A stretch of 64,000 bases of DNA, taken from the NCBI GenBank assembly GCA_949502025.1, contig CATBCG010000063.1, forward strand, positions 1 through 64,000, written 5' to 3'. This document shows, one piece after another, positions 24,223-33,616 of this stretch. The notes beneath the pieces were generated by a model that was given only the letters and a program-made list of their open reading frames with translations, was not told the DNA's origin and did no database searches. The position numbers were made by a program, and so were the translations under genes. The DNA comes from MGBC131033 sp910585655 (lineage in GTDB: Bacteria > Bacillota > Clostridia > Lachnospirales > Lachnospiraceae). Each line of letters opens with the position of its first letter. Positions within the stretch are counted from its first letter, which is position 1.

Positions 24223-25356
24223 ATGAATATTATAATAGCCTTGGGATTTATATTTGGATTATTCTTTCTTCAGAGGAAGCTGTCCCGGAAGTTTTGGGCA
24301 AAAAATCTGGGCATTTCCTTGTCTTTTTCCGAAAATTCCGCCCGTGAGGGAGAACGAATGCAGCTATACGAAACGGTTTCTAACCGTAAGTTTCTTCCGC
24401 TTCCGGTACTTCGCGTCAAATTTTCCGCCTCCCGTTTTCTGGTCTTTGACGATCAGAACAATTCCCAAATATCTGATCAGTTTTACCGCAACGATATTTT
24501 ATCCGTTCTTATGTATCAGCGGATTACCAGAACCCTGGATTTTACCTGTTCTAAACGGGGCTTTTATACGATCAGCCGGATTGACGCCGTAAGCAATGAT
24601 ATGTTCCTTTCTTCCAGTTTGGTGCAGGTCATTCCCTGTAACCTTTCGCTTTCGGTCTATCCCCGCTATCTTCATACAGAAGCGTTTGAGATTTTGTTCC
24701 GCCAGATGTTTGGTACGATTTTAGCCAGACGGGTGATCAATGAGGATCCGTTTGAATTTCGGGGAATCCGCGAATATCAGCCCTTTGACAGCCTCCGTTC
24801 GGTCAACTTTAAAGCGTCTGCCAAAACCGGAACACTAAAGGTCAACCAACACGATTACACCTCTTCCCAGCGTGTCCACCTTCTGTTGAATCTGGAGCTG
24901 GAAACCATCTGGCAGTACGACGAGCTGTTAGAGGAGGCAATACGTCTGGCTTCTACCTTGACCGGAGAATTTATCCGCCAGGGAATTCCCGTTTCTTTGG
25001 AGTCCAACGGCTGCGATCTGATCACGCAAAAACCGGTCTCTATCCCTGCCGGTTCCGGACCCGGGCATGCGCGAACGATTGACGAAGCGCTTTGCCGGAT
25101 TGATACCCGCCTCCGAGTACCCGCCTTTCTTCCTGCTTTACATACCATTCTGGAAGAGGCTGCCGGAAAAAGCGAAGATACGCTGATTCTTATTTCCACC
25201 TTCCAGCGCCAGGACTTAATCGAAGCCGTTCGTACTTTGATCGAAGAACAGGTTCCGGTGTTCTGGATTGTCCCGCTTCATGACGATATGGAGTTGATTG
25301 TTCCGGAGGATATCGGAGACTGCCTGCTCCGTTGGGACGTCCCAAAACTTTTGTAA
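24223..25356 (+). CDS. DUF58 domain-containing membrane protein
   Basis: 377 residues from the ATG at 24223, which follows GGAAAGG; a GTG 24 bases upstream lacks a site. One N-terminal hydrophobic segment (about 2-18) is followed by a beta-rich part. The DUF58 (VWA-like) signature is EFRGIREYQPFDSLRSVNFKASAKTG, and a VWA-like C-terminal half ends LRWDVPKLL. In many bacteria DUF58 proteins lie with a MoxR ATPase and DUF4129/transglutaminase proteins. Here only the DUF4129-like gene follows, and no MoxR is in the window. The role is probably assembly or quality control at the envelope. Confidence 0.85.
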   Translation: MNIIIALGFIFGLFFLQRKLSRKFWAKNLGISLSFSENSAREGERMQLYETVSNRKFLPLPVLRVKFSASRFLVFDDQNNSQISDQFYRNDILSVLMYQRITRTLDFTCSKRGFYTISRIDAVSNDMFLSSSLVQVIPCNLSLSVYPRYLHTEAFEILFRQMFGTILARRVINEDPFEFRGIREYQPFDSLRSVNFKASAKTGTLKVNQHDYTSSQRVHLLLNLELETIWQYDELLEEAIRLASTLTGEFIRQGIPVSLESNGCDLITQKPVSIPAGSGPGHARTIDEALCRIDTRLRVPAFLPALHTILEEAAGKSEDTLILISTFQRQDLIEAVRTLIEEQVPVFWIVPLHDDMELIVPEDIGDCLLRWDVPKLL

Positions 25357-25400
25357 CCATCATGACCCTGCATTTGACTAGGAAAGGAGCTGTCATAGTT

Positions 25401-26753
25401 ATGTCTATTGCCCGTTACAAAAGACTTACCCGTATTCTCAATACTATCATCATTTTTTTAGCCTGTTTTCCGGTAATTCTGCTGGTACTTTGCGCTTTGG
25501 ATGCCTTATCCCTGTCCTGGACCATTATCTTTCCGATCATGGCTTTCGTACTTTCTTTCCTGCTACAAAACTATTGTACCAATCTGCACGTCTTTTTCCT
25601 TTGTAATCTGCTCTATGCCGCGATACCGCTTGCCATCTGGCTGCTTGCAGCCGGGCTTCCTGCACACTTTCCGGGCGCTGTTGTCTATGAAATAGATGGT
25701 ACGGTAAATTTACTCGATCTTACCAGTCCGCGTATTCTTTTAACGTTGTTTTATATCGCCTTTGCAGTAGCAATGTTTGTCGGAAATTTTGTGATAAAAC
25801 TTCACCATCCGGACAACTATCTGGGCAGCAATATCCCACTTGCCGTGTTAGGCGTGCCGATTCTGGTTCAGATTGCCAGCCTCTCTCTGCATACTCCCGG
25901 CTTGTCCTTTTGGATTTTGGCAGGAGCCGTTTTACAGATTTTGCTTTACTTTTACAATAAATATTTACTGCAATACATTGGATTTTTAGAGGAAGTAAAA
26001 ACCTCTGTTGATGTTCCGCTTGGGCAGATCAGCACCTCCAACGGCTGGCTTTTAGCGGTGTTCTTTCTGATTTCTACTTTTTTGATGACCATTATCTGCC
26101 TCCTGCCGCTAGAACATCTCCTTCCCTCTCTGATTACCTTATTTTTCGACGGCTTCCGCGCTGTCCTTATGTTTATTTTCTGGCTTCTCCGTATAGAAGA
26201 AAGCCAGGGAGAAAGCACAGAACCTCCTTTAGAGAATATTCACCAGGATTTTGGAACAGAAGAGAGTTCTTTGTTGGCAGAGATTATCGGAAAAGTGATC
26301 TTTTTCGTTCTGATTGCCGCTGCCATTATCGGTGCGCTGACCTTATTGATTTATTTGATTCTTTTGTTGGTAAAAACTTTTTACAGTCAAAGAACACTTG
26401 CTTCGGACCGTGTAGAATTTTTAAATCCTTTTGATCATGATAAAAAGGAAAAGCTTACCCCAGAATCCCGTCCGGAATTTAACTTTTGGAATCGTCTCTT
26501 TGGCAGCTCGCCCGAACAGCGAATCCGGAAAGCCTGGTATCGGATGATCCGAAACCATATTCCGGATGTACCAGCGCAGTTGGCGCCTTTCGAGCTAAGC
26601 CAAGACATCAGTCACAACGAATTAGAGCAGCAATCCGCAAAGGAGCTTTCTGACCTCTACGAAAAAGCACGATACAGCAGTCAAATTTGTACCAAAGAAG
26701 ACGTAAACGCTGCCAAACAGCTCGCCGGAAAGCTAAAAAGCAAAGCAAAGTAA
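25401..26753 (+). CDS. membrane protein with DUF4129-like C-terminus
   Basis: 450 residues. About five to six hydrophobic segments lie in the first half (about 10-240), another membrane span at about 290-325, then a cytoplasmic C-terminal domain (about 375-450). That domain contains RIRKAWYRMIRNHI and ELSDLYEKARYSSQICTKEDV, the usual pattern of DUF4129 in transglutaminase-associated proteins. The transglutaminase core itself is missing. GGAAAGGAG lies 11 bases before the ATG, rather far. Follows the DUF58 gene by 44 bases and is surely co-transcribed. The partnership suggests an envelope complex of unknown function. Confidence 0.72.
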   Translation: MSIARYKRLTRILNTIIIFLACFPVILLVLCALDALSLSWTIIFPIMAFVLSFLLQNYCTNLHVFFLCNLLYAAIPLAIWLLAAGLPAHFPGAVVYEIDGTVNLLDLTSPRILLTLFYIAFAVAMFVGNFVIKLHHPDNYLGSNIPLAVLGVPILVQIASLSLHTPGLSFWILAGAVLQILLYFYNKYLLQYIGFLEEVKTSVDVPLGQISTSNGWLLAVFFLISTFLMTIICLLPLEHLLPSLITLFFDGFRAVLMFIFWLLRIEESQGESTEPPLENIHQDFGTEESSLLAEIIGKVIFFVLIAAAIIGALTLLIYLILLLVKTFYSQRTLASDRVEFLNPFDHDKKEKLTPESRPEFNFWNRLFGSSPEQRIRKAWYRMIRNHIPDVPAQLAPFELSQDISHNELEQQSAKELSDLYEKARYSSQICTKEDVNAAKQLAGKLKSKAK

Positions 26754-26824
26754 TCCCTTCCCGCTTCTTTGTACTTTTATCTGTCAAAACAGAGAACGGG
26801 AATCAAAAATAGGAGGAAAAAGTT

Positions 26825-27703
26825 ATGAAGCATGTTTTAAAAAATGACTATTTGACCATTACCGTTGATTCGGCTGGCGCGGAACTTACCAGCGTCCAAA
26901 ACGCCCAGGGGACGGAATATCTCTGGAACGCCGATCCTGCCTACTGGAAACGGCACGCTCCTGTCCTGTTTCCTTTTGTCGGAAGCCTGAAAAACAAGGA
27001 ATATCACTATCATGGCGTTTCCTACCCGATGGGACAGCACGGCTTTGCCCGCGATATGGAATTTACTCTTTTATCCACTACCCAGTCGGAAATCTGGTAT
27101 TTTTTAAAGGCAGACGATTCCACCCGCAGCCACTATCCTTTTGACTTTGAGTTACAGATTGGCTACCGTCTGGAAGAAACCAAGCTGACGGTTCTTTGGC
27201 AAGTGACTAACCACGGACAGGAGCCTATGCCGTTTTCCATCGGCGCGCACCCGGCTTTTTACTGTCCGCCGACGCCGGATAAGAAACGGACAGACTACGA
27301 ATTCCGTTTTGACAATACGTCGCCTTTGACTTATCATGCGATTGCAGAGGGCGGACTGGCAGATACCCATACCGAACATCCGCTTCCGGAAACTGCCAAC
27401 CATACCCTGACTATTTCCGAACATCTTTTTGACGGCGACGCTCTGATTGTAGAAGGTCATCAGGCACACCGTATCGAACTGGCAAAAAAAGGAGAGGAGC
27501 CTTATATTACGGTGTTATTTGACGCTCCGCTCTTTGGGCTGTGGGCGCCTCCGGGAGCAGAAACACCGTTCGTCTGTATCGAACCATGGTATGGAAGATG
27601 TGATGCTACGGATTTTAACGGCACTTTAGAAGAACGAGAATATGGGCAGACAGCTGCGCCGGGAGAGACTGTGACCTTTTCTTACAGCATCACATTTGCC
27701 TGA
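26825..27703 (+). CDS. aldose 1-epimerase family protein (LacX-like)
   Basis: 292 residues, the galactose mutarotase beta-sandwich. Typical stretches are TVDSAGAELTSVQNAQGTEYLW, RHAPVLFPFVGSL, MGQHGFARDMEF, PFSIGAHPAFYCP (catalytic His) and the C-terminal CIEPWYG. It interconverts alpha and beta sugar anomers. LacX-like members are close relatives whose sugar is often unknown. TAGGAGG before the ATG. The gene stands between the DUF58 pair and rnpB. Confidence 0.9.
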   Translation: MKHVLKNDYLTITVDSAGAELTSVQNAQGTEYLWNADPAYWKRHAPVLFPFVGSLKNKEYHYHGVSYPMGQHGFARDMEFTLLSTTQSEIWYFLKADDSTRSHYPFDFELQIGYRLEETKLTVLWQVTNHGQEPMPFSIGAHPAFYCPPTPDKKRTDYEFRFDNTSPLTYHAIAEGGLADTHTEHPLPETANHTLTISEHLFDGDALIVEGHQAHRIELAKKGEEPYITVLFDAPLFGLWAPPGAETPFVCIEPWYGRCDATDFNGTLEEREYGQTAAPGETVTFSYSITFA

Positions 27704-27727
27704 ATCCTTTTTTCTTCCGGCAAAGAC

Positions 27728-27756
27728 TTTACAAATCCCGGCGTCCATGCTAAAAT
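27728..27756 (+). promoter_or_regulatory. promoter of rnpB
   Basis: TTTACA at 27728-27733, 17-base spacer, TAAAAT at 27751-27756, eight bases before the predicted RNA 5' end. Confidence 0.8.
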
Positions 27757-27763
27757 GGCAACA

Positions 27764-28157
27764 GCAAGTAGCACAGATGGTCGCACCGAACATGGCTTTG
27801 TCCTTTTCGGTGAGGAAAGTCCGGGCTTCATAGGGCAGGATGCCGGATAACGTCCGGTGGAGGCGACTCCAAGGCAAGTGCAACAGAAATATACCGCCGC
27901 CGGCGTAGGGATTCCTATGCCGGCGGTAAGGGTGGAAAGGTGGTGTAAGAGACCACCGTCCTGCTGGTGACAACAGGAGCCATGTAAACCCCATCCGAAG
28001 CAAGACCGAATGGAAGCGATACGGCTGCCCGCCGTGCTTCGGGTAGGTCGCTAGAACCTGGCGGCAACGTCAGGTCCAGATAGATGACCATCACGGCAGT
28101 ACACATTGGTTTCACCAATATGCTGCCGGACAGAACCCGGCTTACCGTGCTGCTTGT
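27764..28157 (+). ncRNA. rnpB: RNase P RNA, A-type
   Basis: Catalytic RNA that trims tRNA 5' leaders. Conserved blocks seen are GAGGAAAGTCCGGGCTTCAT (P4/J3-4 side), AGGGTGGAAAGGTGGTGTAAGAG, GTAAACCCCAT and, at the 3' side, AGATAGATGACCATC and ACAGAACCCGGCTTAC. The ends pair as P1: CAAGTAGCAC at 27765 with GTGCTGCTTG ending at 28156. The layout is that of the ancestral A-type rather than the Bacillus B-type. Length is about 394. Confidence 0.95.
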
Positions 28158-28170
28158 AGAAAAACAAATC

Positions 28171-28246
28171 AAAAGCCCCTTTGACCAGAAGCGTAACCAG
28201 AATACATGTTGCTGTTTATCGCTTTCTGCCCAAAGGAGCTTTTTTG
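28171..28246 (+). terminator. terminator of rnpB
   Basis: AAAAGCCCCTTTG pairs with CAAAGGAGCTTTTTT (one mismatch), with an inner CAGAAGCG/CGCTTTCTG stem. Confidence 0.8.
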
Positions 28247-28266
28247 TATGACAACCGCGCTCGGCT
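28247..28266 (-). repeat. tiny deletion remnant of the four-hairpin element
   Basis: TGTATGACAACCGCGCTCGGC joins the left edge seen in copy 3 (TTTTATATGA) to its internal CAACCGCGCTCGGC. This is as expected from an internal deletion of a copy in that orientation. Short, so tentative. Confidence 0.4.
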
Positions 28267-28277
28267 AAAGCTTATAC

Positions 28278-28820
28278 TTACTTTATCACCTGATCATGCA
28301 GGAAGAAATAAGCGTTATTGACAATCTTTGCCACTCCCTTAGAAGAAATCGTCGCTGCCGTCACCGAATCAAATCCGGTTGCTTTCAGTCCGGTATCCTC
28401 CTCCGGCGCCTTCGGGTTCCTTGGCAGAAGTCCGCCTACTGTCACCGGTGCGGCAATTCCGTCAAACTGGCTGACAAACTCATCGTCTGCAATCTTAGAG
28501 CCAAGTCCCTTTGTCTCGCTCTGTTCTACCACTTTCATTTTCAGGACGGTTTCGGCAGCCGGATCAAATACAACTACAATCTCAATATTTGCAGATTCAT
28601 TGTATCCTGTGCCAAACGCATGCACAATATAGTTCCCATCCTTACTCTGCTCCAAAGCTGTCACCTGATAAGTCTCGGTATCCAATCCGCTAATTTCTAA
28701 GGCATCTCCCTCAAACAGCTTGTTGGAATTGTCCTTTGTAGCAGCCGCCGCTACGATGACTCCTGCCGAGCATAACAGCATCACGACAAGTCCCACAATC
28801 TTTGTCACCATTTTGTTCAT
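28278..28820 (-). CDS. FMN-binding domain protein, RnfG-like, exported
   Basis: 180 residues from the ATG at 28820, chosen because AGGAG precedes it; a longer frame is unsupported. The N-terminal segment (about 7-28) is a signal anchor. The FMN-binding domain shows VVVFDPAAETVLKMKVVEQSETKGLG and, near the end, GFDSVTAATISSKGV, the variant of the (S/T)GATxS loop that carries covalent FMN in RnfG/NqrC. The Gly of that loop is Ala here. It stands alone, without other Rnf genes, so it is probably a small extracellular electron carrier or a pre-FMN target. Confidence 0.82.
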   Translation of the reverse strand: MNKMVTKIVGLVVMLLCSAGVIVAAAATKDNSNKLFEGDALEISGLDTETYQVTALEQSKDGNYIVHAFGTGYNESANIEIVVVFDPAAETVLKMKVVEQSETKGLGSKIADDEFVSQFDGIAAPVTVGGLLPRNPKAPEEDTGLKATGFDSVTAATISSKGVAKIVNNAYFFLHDQVIK

Positions 28821-28905
28821 GTTCCCAATCTCCTTTAATCTCATTGTTTCTAACCGATACCTACTGCCTATCATAGCAGATTTTGTCTCTTTTGTAAAGA
28901 GAGAA

Positions 28906-29892
28906 TCACTGTACCGACTCCCGCTCTATGAGCCTTGTCGGCAGCAGCATCCGATTTCCTTCCAGACGCTCGCCTTTTGCCAGTCGAATCGCCTCTCTTG
29001 CGCTCTCGGCTCCCAGCTCTTTGATTGGACTATGAACGGTTGTAAGCGGCGGAATATAATATTCGGACATTTCAATATCGTCAAAGCCTAAAATACTGAT
29101 ATCCTTTGGGACATGGATTCCGTTTTCCCGCAAAGCCCGGATACAGCCAAACCCCATCGAATCGTTGGCGCAAAAAATCGCATCCGGCAGTCTGGTTCGT
29201 TTGGAGAGAAGGCGCCTTATCTCCTCATAGGCACGCTCCTGTTCAAACTCGCCCCGAACGATAAATGCTTTGTACGGCTTTAGACGGCGTTTTTTCATCA
29301 CATCCAGATAAGCCTGATAGCGTTGGGCATTGTCGAAATTATCGGTTCCATGTATGTAGCCGATTTTCCGGTTCCCTCGCTGTATCAGATATTCCACGCC
29401 CTCTGCCGCGCCTTCATAGTTGGCAATCAGTCTGCTTGAGACATTGATGCCTGCCACATCCCGATCCAAAAACACCAGCGGCATATTCCTCTCCAGCAAT
29501 CGATCGACATACTGCTGATCGTACAAAATGTTAATAAGGATGGCGGCTGCCACACCGGAAGAAGAAACGATGCTAAAAGCCTCCCTGTTGTCCGCCGCGT
29601 CACAGACATAAATGTTTAACAGATAACCATGGCGCTTACACTCCCGGTAGGTTTCCTGTATCAGCAAATTATAAAAACTGCCTTGAAGATCCTGTACAAA
29701 CAGACCAATGGTATTCTTTTGATTGGACTTTAACAGTCTTGCGTTTATATTTGGAATATAATTCAGACGTTTGACGGCATCCAGCACTTTCTTTTTGGTC
29801 TCATCGCTGACGACGTCTACATTATTTAACACATTGGATACGGTGGAAATCGCCACACCGGATTCCTTTGCTACGTCCTTAATCGTCACCAT
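28906..29892 (-). CDS. LacI family transcriptional regulator
   Basis: 328 residues. The N-terminal HTH is TIKDVAKESGVAISTVSNVLNN with hinge-helix region NARLLKSN. The periplasmic-binding-like effector domain (about 60-328) includes NTIGLFVQDLQGSFYN, IFCANDSMGFGCIRAL and DISILGFDDIEMSEYYIPPLTTVH. It probably senses a sugar or sugar phosphate. It follows pyk by 49 bases and is last in a glnN-pyk-lacI unit, with no sugar genes adjacent, so the regulon must be elsewhere. LacI-type operators do occur at 59594-59629. Confidence 0.93.
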   Translation of the reverse strand: MVTIKDVAKESGVAISTVSNVLNNVDVVSDETKKKVLDAVKRLNYIPNINARLLKSNQKNTIGLFVQDLQGSFYNLLIQETYRECKRHGYLLNIYVCDAADNREAFSIVSSSGVAAAILINILYDQQYVDRLLERNMPLVFLDRDVAGINVSSRLIANYEGAAEGVEYLIQRGNRKIGYIHGTDNFDNAQRYQAYLDVMKKRRLKPYKAFIVRGEFEQERAYEEIRRLLSKRTRLPDAIFCANDSMGFGCIRALRENGIHVPKDISILGFDDIEMSEYYIPPLTTVHSPIKELGAESAREAIRLAKGERLEGNRMLLPTRLIERESVQ

Positions 29893-29941
29893 CCTATCAC
29901 CTATCCGATCCTGTTTCTATGGGTTTCATTCCCCATCTGAT

Positions 29942-31357
29942 TTACACAATCTCTACCTTTAGCATATTGGTAGTTCCGCTCGTCCCCAACGGCACCCCTG
30001 CCGTCAGAACGGCAATATCTCCCTTTTCCAGCAAGCCTAATTCCTCGGCGCTCTTAATCGCATGCTCAAACAATTCAAAGGCATCTTGTTTTTCCTCTAA
30101 TAAAACCGGATAAACGCCCCAGGAAAGATTGAGCTTTCGACAGACACTCTCTAACTCAGAGCCCCCGATAATCGGACAAGCTGGACGGTATTTGGAAATC
30201 ATCTTCGCCGTACGCCCTGATTTGGTTACAGTGACGATTGCCGCAGCGTTCAAATCGTGCGCCGTCATACAAGTCGCATGAGAAATCGCCTCGGTAATTC
30301 CACTGTCCCGGTCGGTCTGCATCTTCCGGAAACGTTCTAAATAATTGATATCCTGCTCCGTACGCTTGGCAATGTTGACCATGGTCTGTAACGCCTCTAC
30401 CGGATACTGCCCTGCCGCGGTTTCTCCGGAGAGCATAATCGCGCTCGTCCCGTCATAAATCGCATTGGCAACATCCGTAGCTTCTGCTCTGGTCGGACGG
30501 GGATTTTTCATCATCGAATCAAGCATCTGCGTTGCCGTAATCACGACCTTGCCACGGTTGTAGCATTTCCGGATCAACTGCTTTTGGATAATCGGCACCT
30601 CCTCAAACGGCACCTCAACCCCTAAGTCGCCACGGGCTACCATAATCCCGTCTGCTACCTCTAAAATCTCATCAATATGCTCGACTCCCTGCATATTTTC
30701 AATCTTGGCAATGATATGAACCGAAGGGTCTCCTGCTTCCTGCAGCAGTTGCCTGACCTCTTTGATATCCCTTGCCGTTCTGGTAAAGGAGGCGGCAATA
30801 AAATCAAACCCTTCCCGTACCCCAAATAAAATATCCGAACGATCCTTTTTGCTGATAAACGGAATGGAAAGCTCGACATCCGGCACATTGACTCCCTTGT
30901 TATCGGAAACAACACCCCCGTTTTTGACCAGACAGCGGATATCCGTACGGTTTTTCTCAACCACTTCCATCTCGATTAAGCCGTCATCCACTAAAATTGT
31001 CGTACCGACTTTCACATCTCCAGGAAGCCCTTCATAAGTAATGGAAACGCCGTCGGCATCTCCCTTCCGTTCCTGTGTCGTTAAGGTAAAATATTGCCCC
31101 TTTTCCAGACTTACCTTTCCTTCTCGAAACTGTCCCAAACGTACCTCTGGTCCCTTCGTATCCAAAAGCGCTGCTACATGCCGCCCACACGCCTGGCGGA
31201 TAGCCTTTAGCTGTTCTAAGCGCCGCTTGTGATCCTCATGGGTCGAATGAGAAAAATTAAAGCGTGCCACATCCATTCCATGTTCTACTAACTGCTGCAA
31301 GATACCTTCCTTGTCGGTAGCCGGTCCCAAAGTACATACAATTTTTGTCTTTCTCAT
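29942..31357 (-). CDS. pyk: pyruvate kinase
   Basis: 471 residues. It converts PEP and ADP to pyruvate and ATP. It opens RKTKIVCTLGPAT, then VARFNFSHSTHEDH, the Lys loop IAKIENMQGVEHI, MVARGDLGVEVPFEEVP, and TATQMLDSM. It lacks the extra C-terminal phosphohistidine domain found in some Firmicutes enzymes (about 580 residues). It follows glnN after only 12 bases with a GGAG site, an unusual partnership of nitrogen assimilation and glycolysis. Confidence 0.97.
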   Translation of the reverse strand: MRKTKIVCTLGPATDKEGILQQLVEHGMDVARFNFSHSTHEDHKRRLEQLKAIRQACGRHVAALLDTKGPEVRLGQFREGKVSLEKGQYFTLTTQERKGDADGVSITYEGLPGDVKVGTTILVDDGLIEMEVVEKNRTDIRCLVKNGGVVSDNKGVNVPDVELSIPFISKKDRSDILFGVREGFDFIAASFTRTARDIKEVRQLLQEAGDPSVHIIAKIENMQGVEHIDEILEVADGIMVARGDLGVEVPFEEVPIIQKQLIRKCYNRGKVVITATQMLDSMMKNPRPTRAEATDVANAIYDGTSAIMLSGETAAGQYPVEALQTMVNIAKRTEQDINYLERFRKMQTDRDSGITEAISHATCMTAHDLNAAAIVTVTKSGRTAKMISKYRPACPIIGGSELESVCRKLNLSWGVYPVLLEEKQDAFELFEHAIKSAEELGLLEKGDIAVLTAGVPLGTSGTTNMLKVEIV

Positions 31358-31369
31358 ACAACTCTCCTA

Positions 31370-33487
31370 TTATACTTCAAATAATAAATCCCCATAAGTC
31401 GGCACCGGCCACAGCCTTTTGTCTACCAGGGTTTCTAGCTTGTCAATCGGAGCGCGCAGCGCAGCCATTGCCGGAATCACGGATTCTTTAAAGGCGATTG
31501 CCATTTCGGCTCCCTCCGGCTTGGCGTTGGCTTCCCTCTCTGCCTGCTGTAAATCTGTCAAAGCCTGCTTTGTCTCCGCCAATAAAGCAGATACCTGCTC
31601 TAACAGCTCTGTCTGTACGCTGACATCTGCCTGAGCCCACGCCTGGCGAACGGCATTAAGCGAAGTTGCCAGCTCTGTCGTATAGTGAATCACGGCTGGA
31701 ATGTATTGTCTGGAAACCATTTCTTCCATTGTCTTTGCTTCGATATTGACTGCTTTGGAATATGCTTCATAGTGGATTTCCGCACGAGATTCCAACTCGG
31801 CTTTGGAAAATACCCGCTGTCTCTTAAACATCTCTATCGTCTTTGGATCAAGCAGAGAAGGAATGGCGTCTACCATGGTTCTCTTATTCGGCAGTCCTCT
31901 GCGCTCTGCCTCCTCTACCCATTCCTCTGCATAGCCGTTGCCGTTGAAAATAATCCGTTGATGCTCGCTTAGAGTCTTTTTAATCATATCATGAACTGCC
32001 AGATTAAAATCCTCTGCCTGTTCTAATTCGTCCGCCATCTGTTCAAAAACGTCTGCCACGATGGTATTCAGCACGGTATTGGCTCCGGCTACCGAAAGAG
32101 AAGATGCCACCATACGAAATTCAAATTTATTTCCGGTAAAGGCAAACGGTGAGGTACGGTTACGATCGGTTGCATCCTTAGAAAGCTTTGGCAGGCTATG
32201 TACACCAATGGAAAGCTTTCCTCCCTGCTTGCTGCTGCTCGCCTCTCCCTTTTCTACTAATTGCTCCACCACGTCCTCTAGCTGTTCTCCCAGGAAAATT
32301 GAAATAATAGAAGGAGGTGCTTCATGCGCTCCTAAGCGATGGTCATTGCCCGGATTAGAAGCCGAAAGGCGCAGCAATACCGCATGTTCATCTACCGCCC
32401 GGATAATGGCAGAAAGCACCAGCAAAAACTGAATATTTTCATGCGGTGTTTTACCAGGCTCCAGCAAATTTTTCCCGGTATCCGTCACCAACGACCAGTT
32501 ATTGTGTTTTCCGGAACCGTTTACCCCATTGAACGGCTTTTCATGCAGCAGACACTCCAGCCCGTGACGTTTTGCCACTTTTTTCATCAGCTCCATAATC
32601 AACTGGTTATGATCGGTCGCAATATTTGCTGTCGAATAAATCGGCGCCATCTCATGCTGCGCCGGAGCCGCTTCGTTATGCTGCGTTTTTGATAAAATCC
32701 CCAGCTTCCAACATTCCTCGTTTAATTCCTTCATAAAAGCAGCGATTCGTTCTTTGATCGTGCCAAAATAATGATCCTCTAATTCCTGTCCCTTTGGCGG
32801 CATCGCGCCGAATAAGGTACGACCTGTAAATTTTAAATCATCCCGTAACAGATATTTTTCCCGATCGACTAAAAAATACTCCTGTTCTGCTCCGACGGAA
32901 CAATTTACCATTGTCACATCCTCATGCCCAAACAGCTTCATAATCCGAACAGCCTGTCTGCTCACCGCCTCCATCGACCGCAGCAGGGGCGTTTTTTTAT
33001 CAAGTGCCTCTCCGGTATAAGAACAAAAAGCTGTCGGAATACAAAGCGTTACGCCTCCGGCATCTTCCTTTAAAAAGGCAGGCGAAGTGCAATCCCAGGT
33101 CGTATAGCCCCTTGCCTCAAACGTCGCCCGCAAACCACCGGAAGGAAACGAGGAAGCATCCGGCTCTCCCTTCACTAACTCCTTGCCTGAAAAAGACATA
33201 ATCACTTTACTGTCGTTTGTCGGATTGATAAAGGAATCGTGCTTTTCCGCGGTAATCCCGGTCATTGGCTGGAACCAGTGAGTATAATGCGTCGCTCCCC
33301 GTCCGATCGCCCACTCCTTCATGGCGTGTGCTACGATGCTCGCTACCTCCGAGTCCAGATCCTCTCCCTTTTCAATCGTTTTCTTCAATGCTTTATAAGT
33401 TTTGCTCGGCAGATGCTCTAGCATAGCCGCATCGTTAAATACGTCCTTTGCAAACATCTCCGATAACACAAACTGTTCCTCTGCCAT
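31370..33487 (-). CDS. glnN: glutamine synthetase type III
   Basis: 705 residues, far longer than GSI (about 450) and typical of GSIII. It makes glutamine from glutamate, ammonia and ATP. Motifs seen are FPSGGLRATFEARGYTTWDCTSP near the N-terminus, NCSVGAEQEYFLVD for metal and glutamate binding, KTQHNEAAPAQHEMAPIYS, NGVNGSGKHNNWSL for ATP, and NRTSPFAFTGNKFEFRM. Upstream lies CCAAG-TAG-CTTGG, a small hairpin in the leader, then AGGAGG. First gene of the glnN-pyk-lacI unit. Confidence 0.96.
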   Translation of the reverse strand: MAEEQFVLSEMFAKDVFNDAAMLEHLPSKTYKALKKTIEKGEDLDSEVASIVAHAMKEWAIGRGATHYTHWFQPMTGITAEKHDSFINPTNDSKVIMSFSGKELVKGEPDASSFPSGGLRATFEARGYTTWDCTSPAFLKEDAGGVTLCIPTAFCSYTGEALDKKTPLLRSMEAVSRQAVRIMKLFGHEDVTMVNCSVGAEQEYFLVDREKYLLRDDLKFTGRTLFGAMPPKGQELEDHYFGTIKERIAAFMKELNEECWKLGILSKTQHNEAAPAQHEMAPIYSTANIATDHNQLIMELMKKVAKRHGLECLLHEKPFNGVNGSGKHNNWSLVTDTGKNLLEPGKTPHENIQFLLVLSAIIRAVDEHAVLLRLSASNPGNDHRLGAHEAPPSIISIFLGEQLEDVVEQLVEKGEASSSKQGGKLSIGVHSLPKLSKDATDRNRTSPFAFTGNKFEFRMVASSLSVAGANTVLNTIVADVFEQMADELEQAEDFNLAVHDMIKKTLSEHQRIIFNGNGYAEEWVEEAERRGLPNKRTMVDAIPSLLDPKTIEMFKRQRVFSKAELESRAEIHYEAYSKAVNIEAKTMEEMVSRQYIPAVIHYTTELATSLNAVRQAWAQADVSVQTELLEQVSALLAETKQALTDLQQAEREANAKPEGAEMAIAFKESVIPAMAALRAPIDKLETLVDKRLWPVPTYGDLLFEV

Positions 33488-33563
33488 ACCCTATTCCTCC
33501 TGTTTTCAAGAACCCAAGCTACTTGGACTTAATCTTCTACGCTTTTCTTTTTATTTTATGAAA

Positions 33564-33613
33564 GAAGGACGGGAGAAACAACCTCTGCTCCTTCCGCCCT
33601 TCGTATCCGTCCT
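33564..33613. terminator. possible terminator after pnp
   Basis: AGGACGG pairs with CCGTCCT over a long loop. On the minus strand TTCTTTC follows the second arm; on the plus strand TGTTTTATCTTTTT follows. Moderate. Confidence 0.4.
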
Positions 33614-33616
33614 GTT

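Noticed and set aside
26754..26824. Terminator between the DUF4129-like and epimerase genes
   Set aside because: TTCCCG/CGGGAA arms exist, but the loop is long and no T-run follows, so read-through to the epimerase is as likely.
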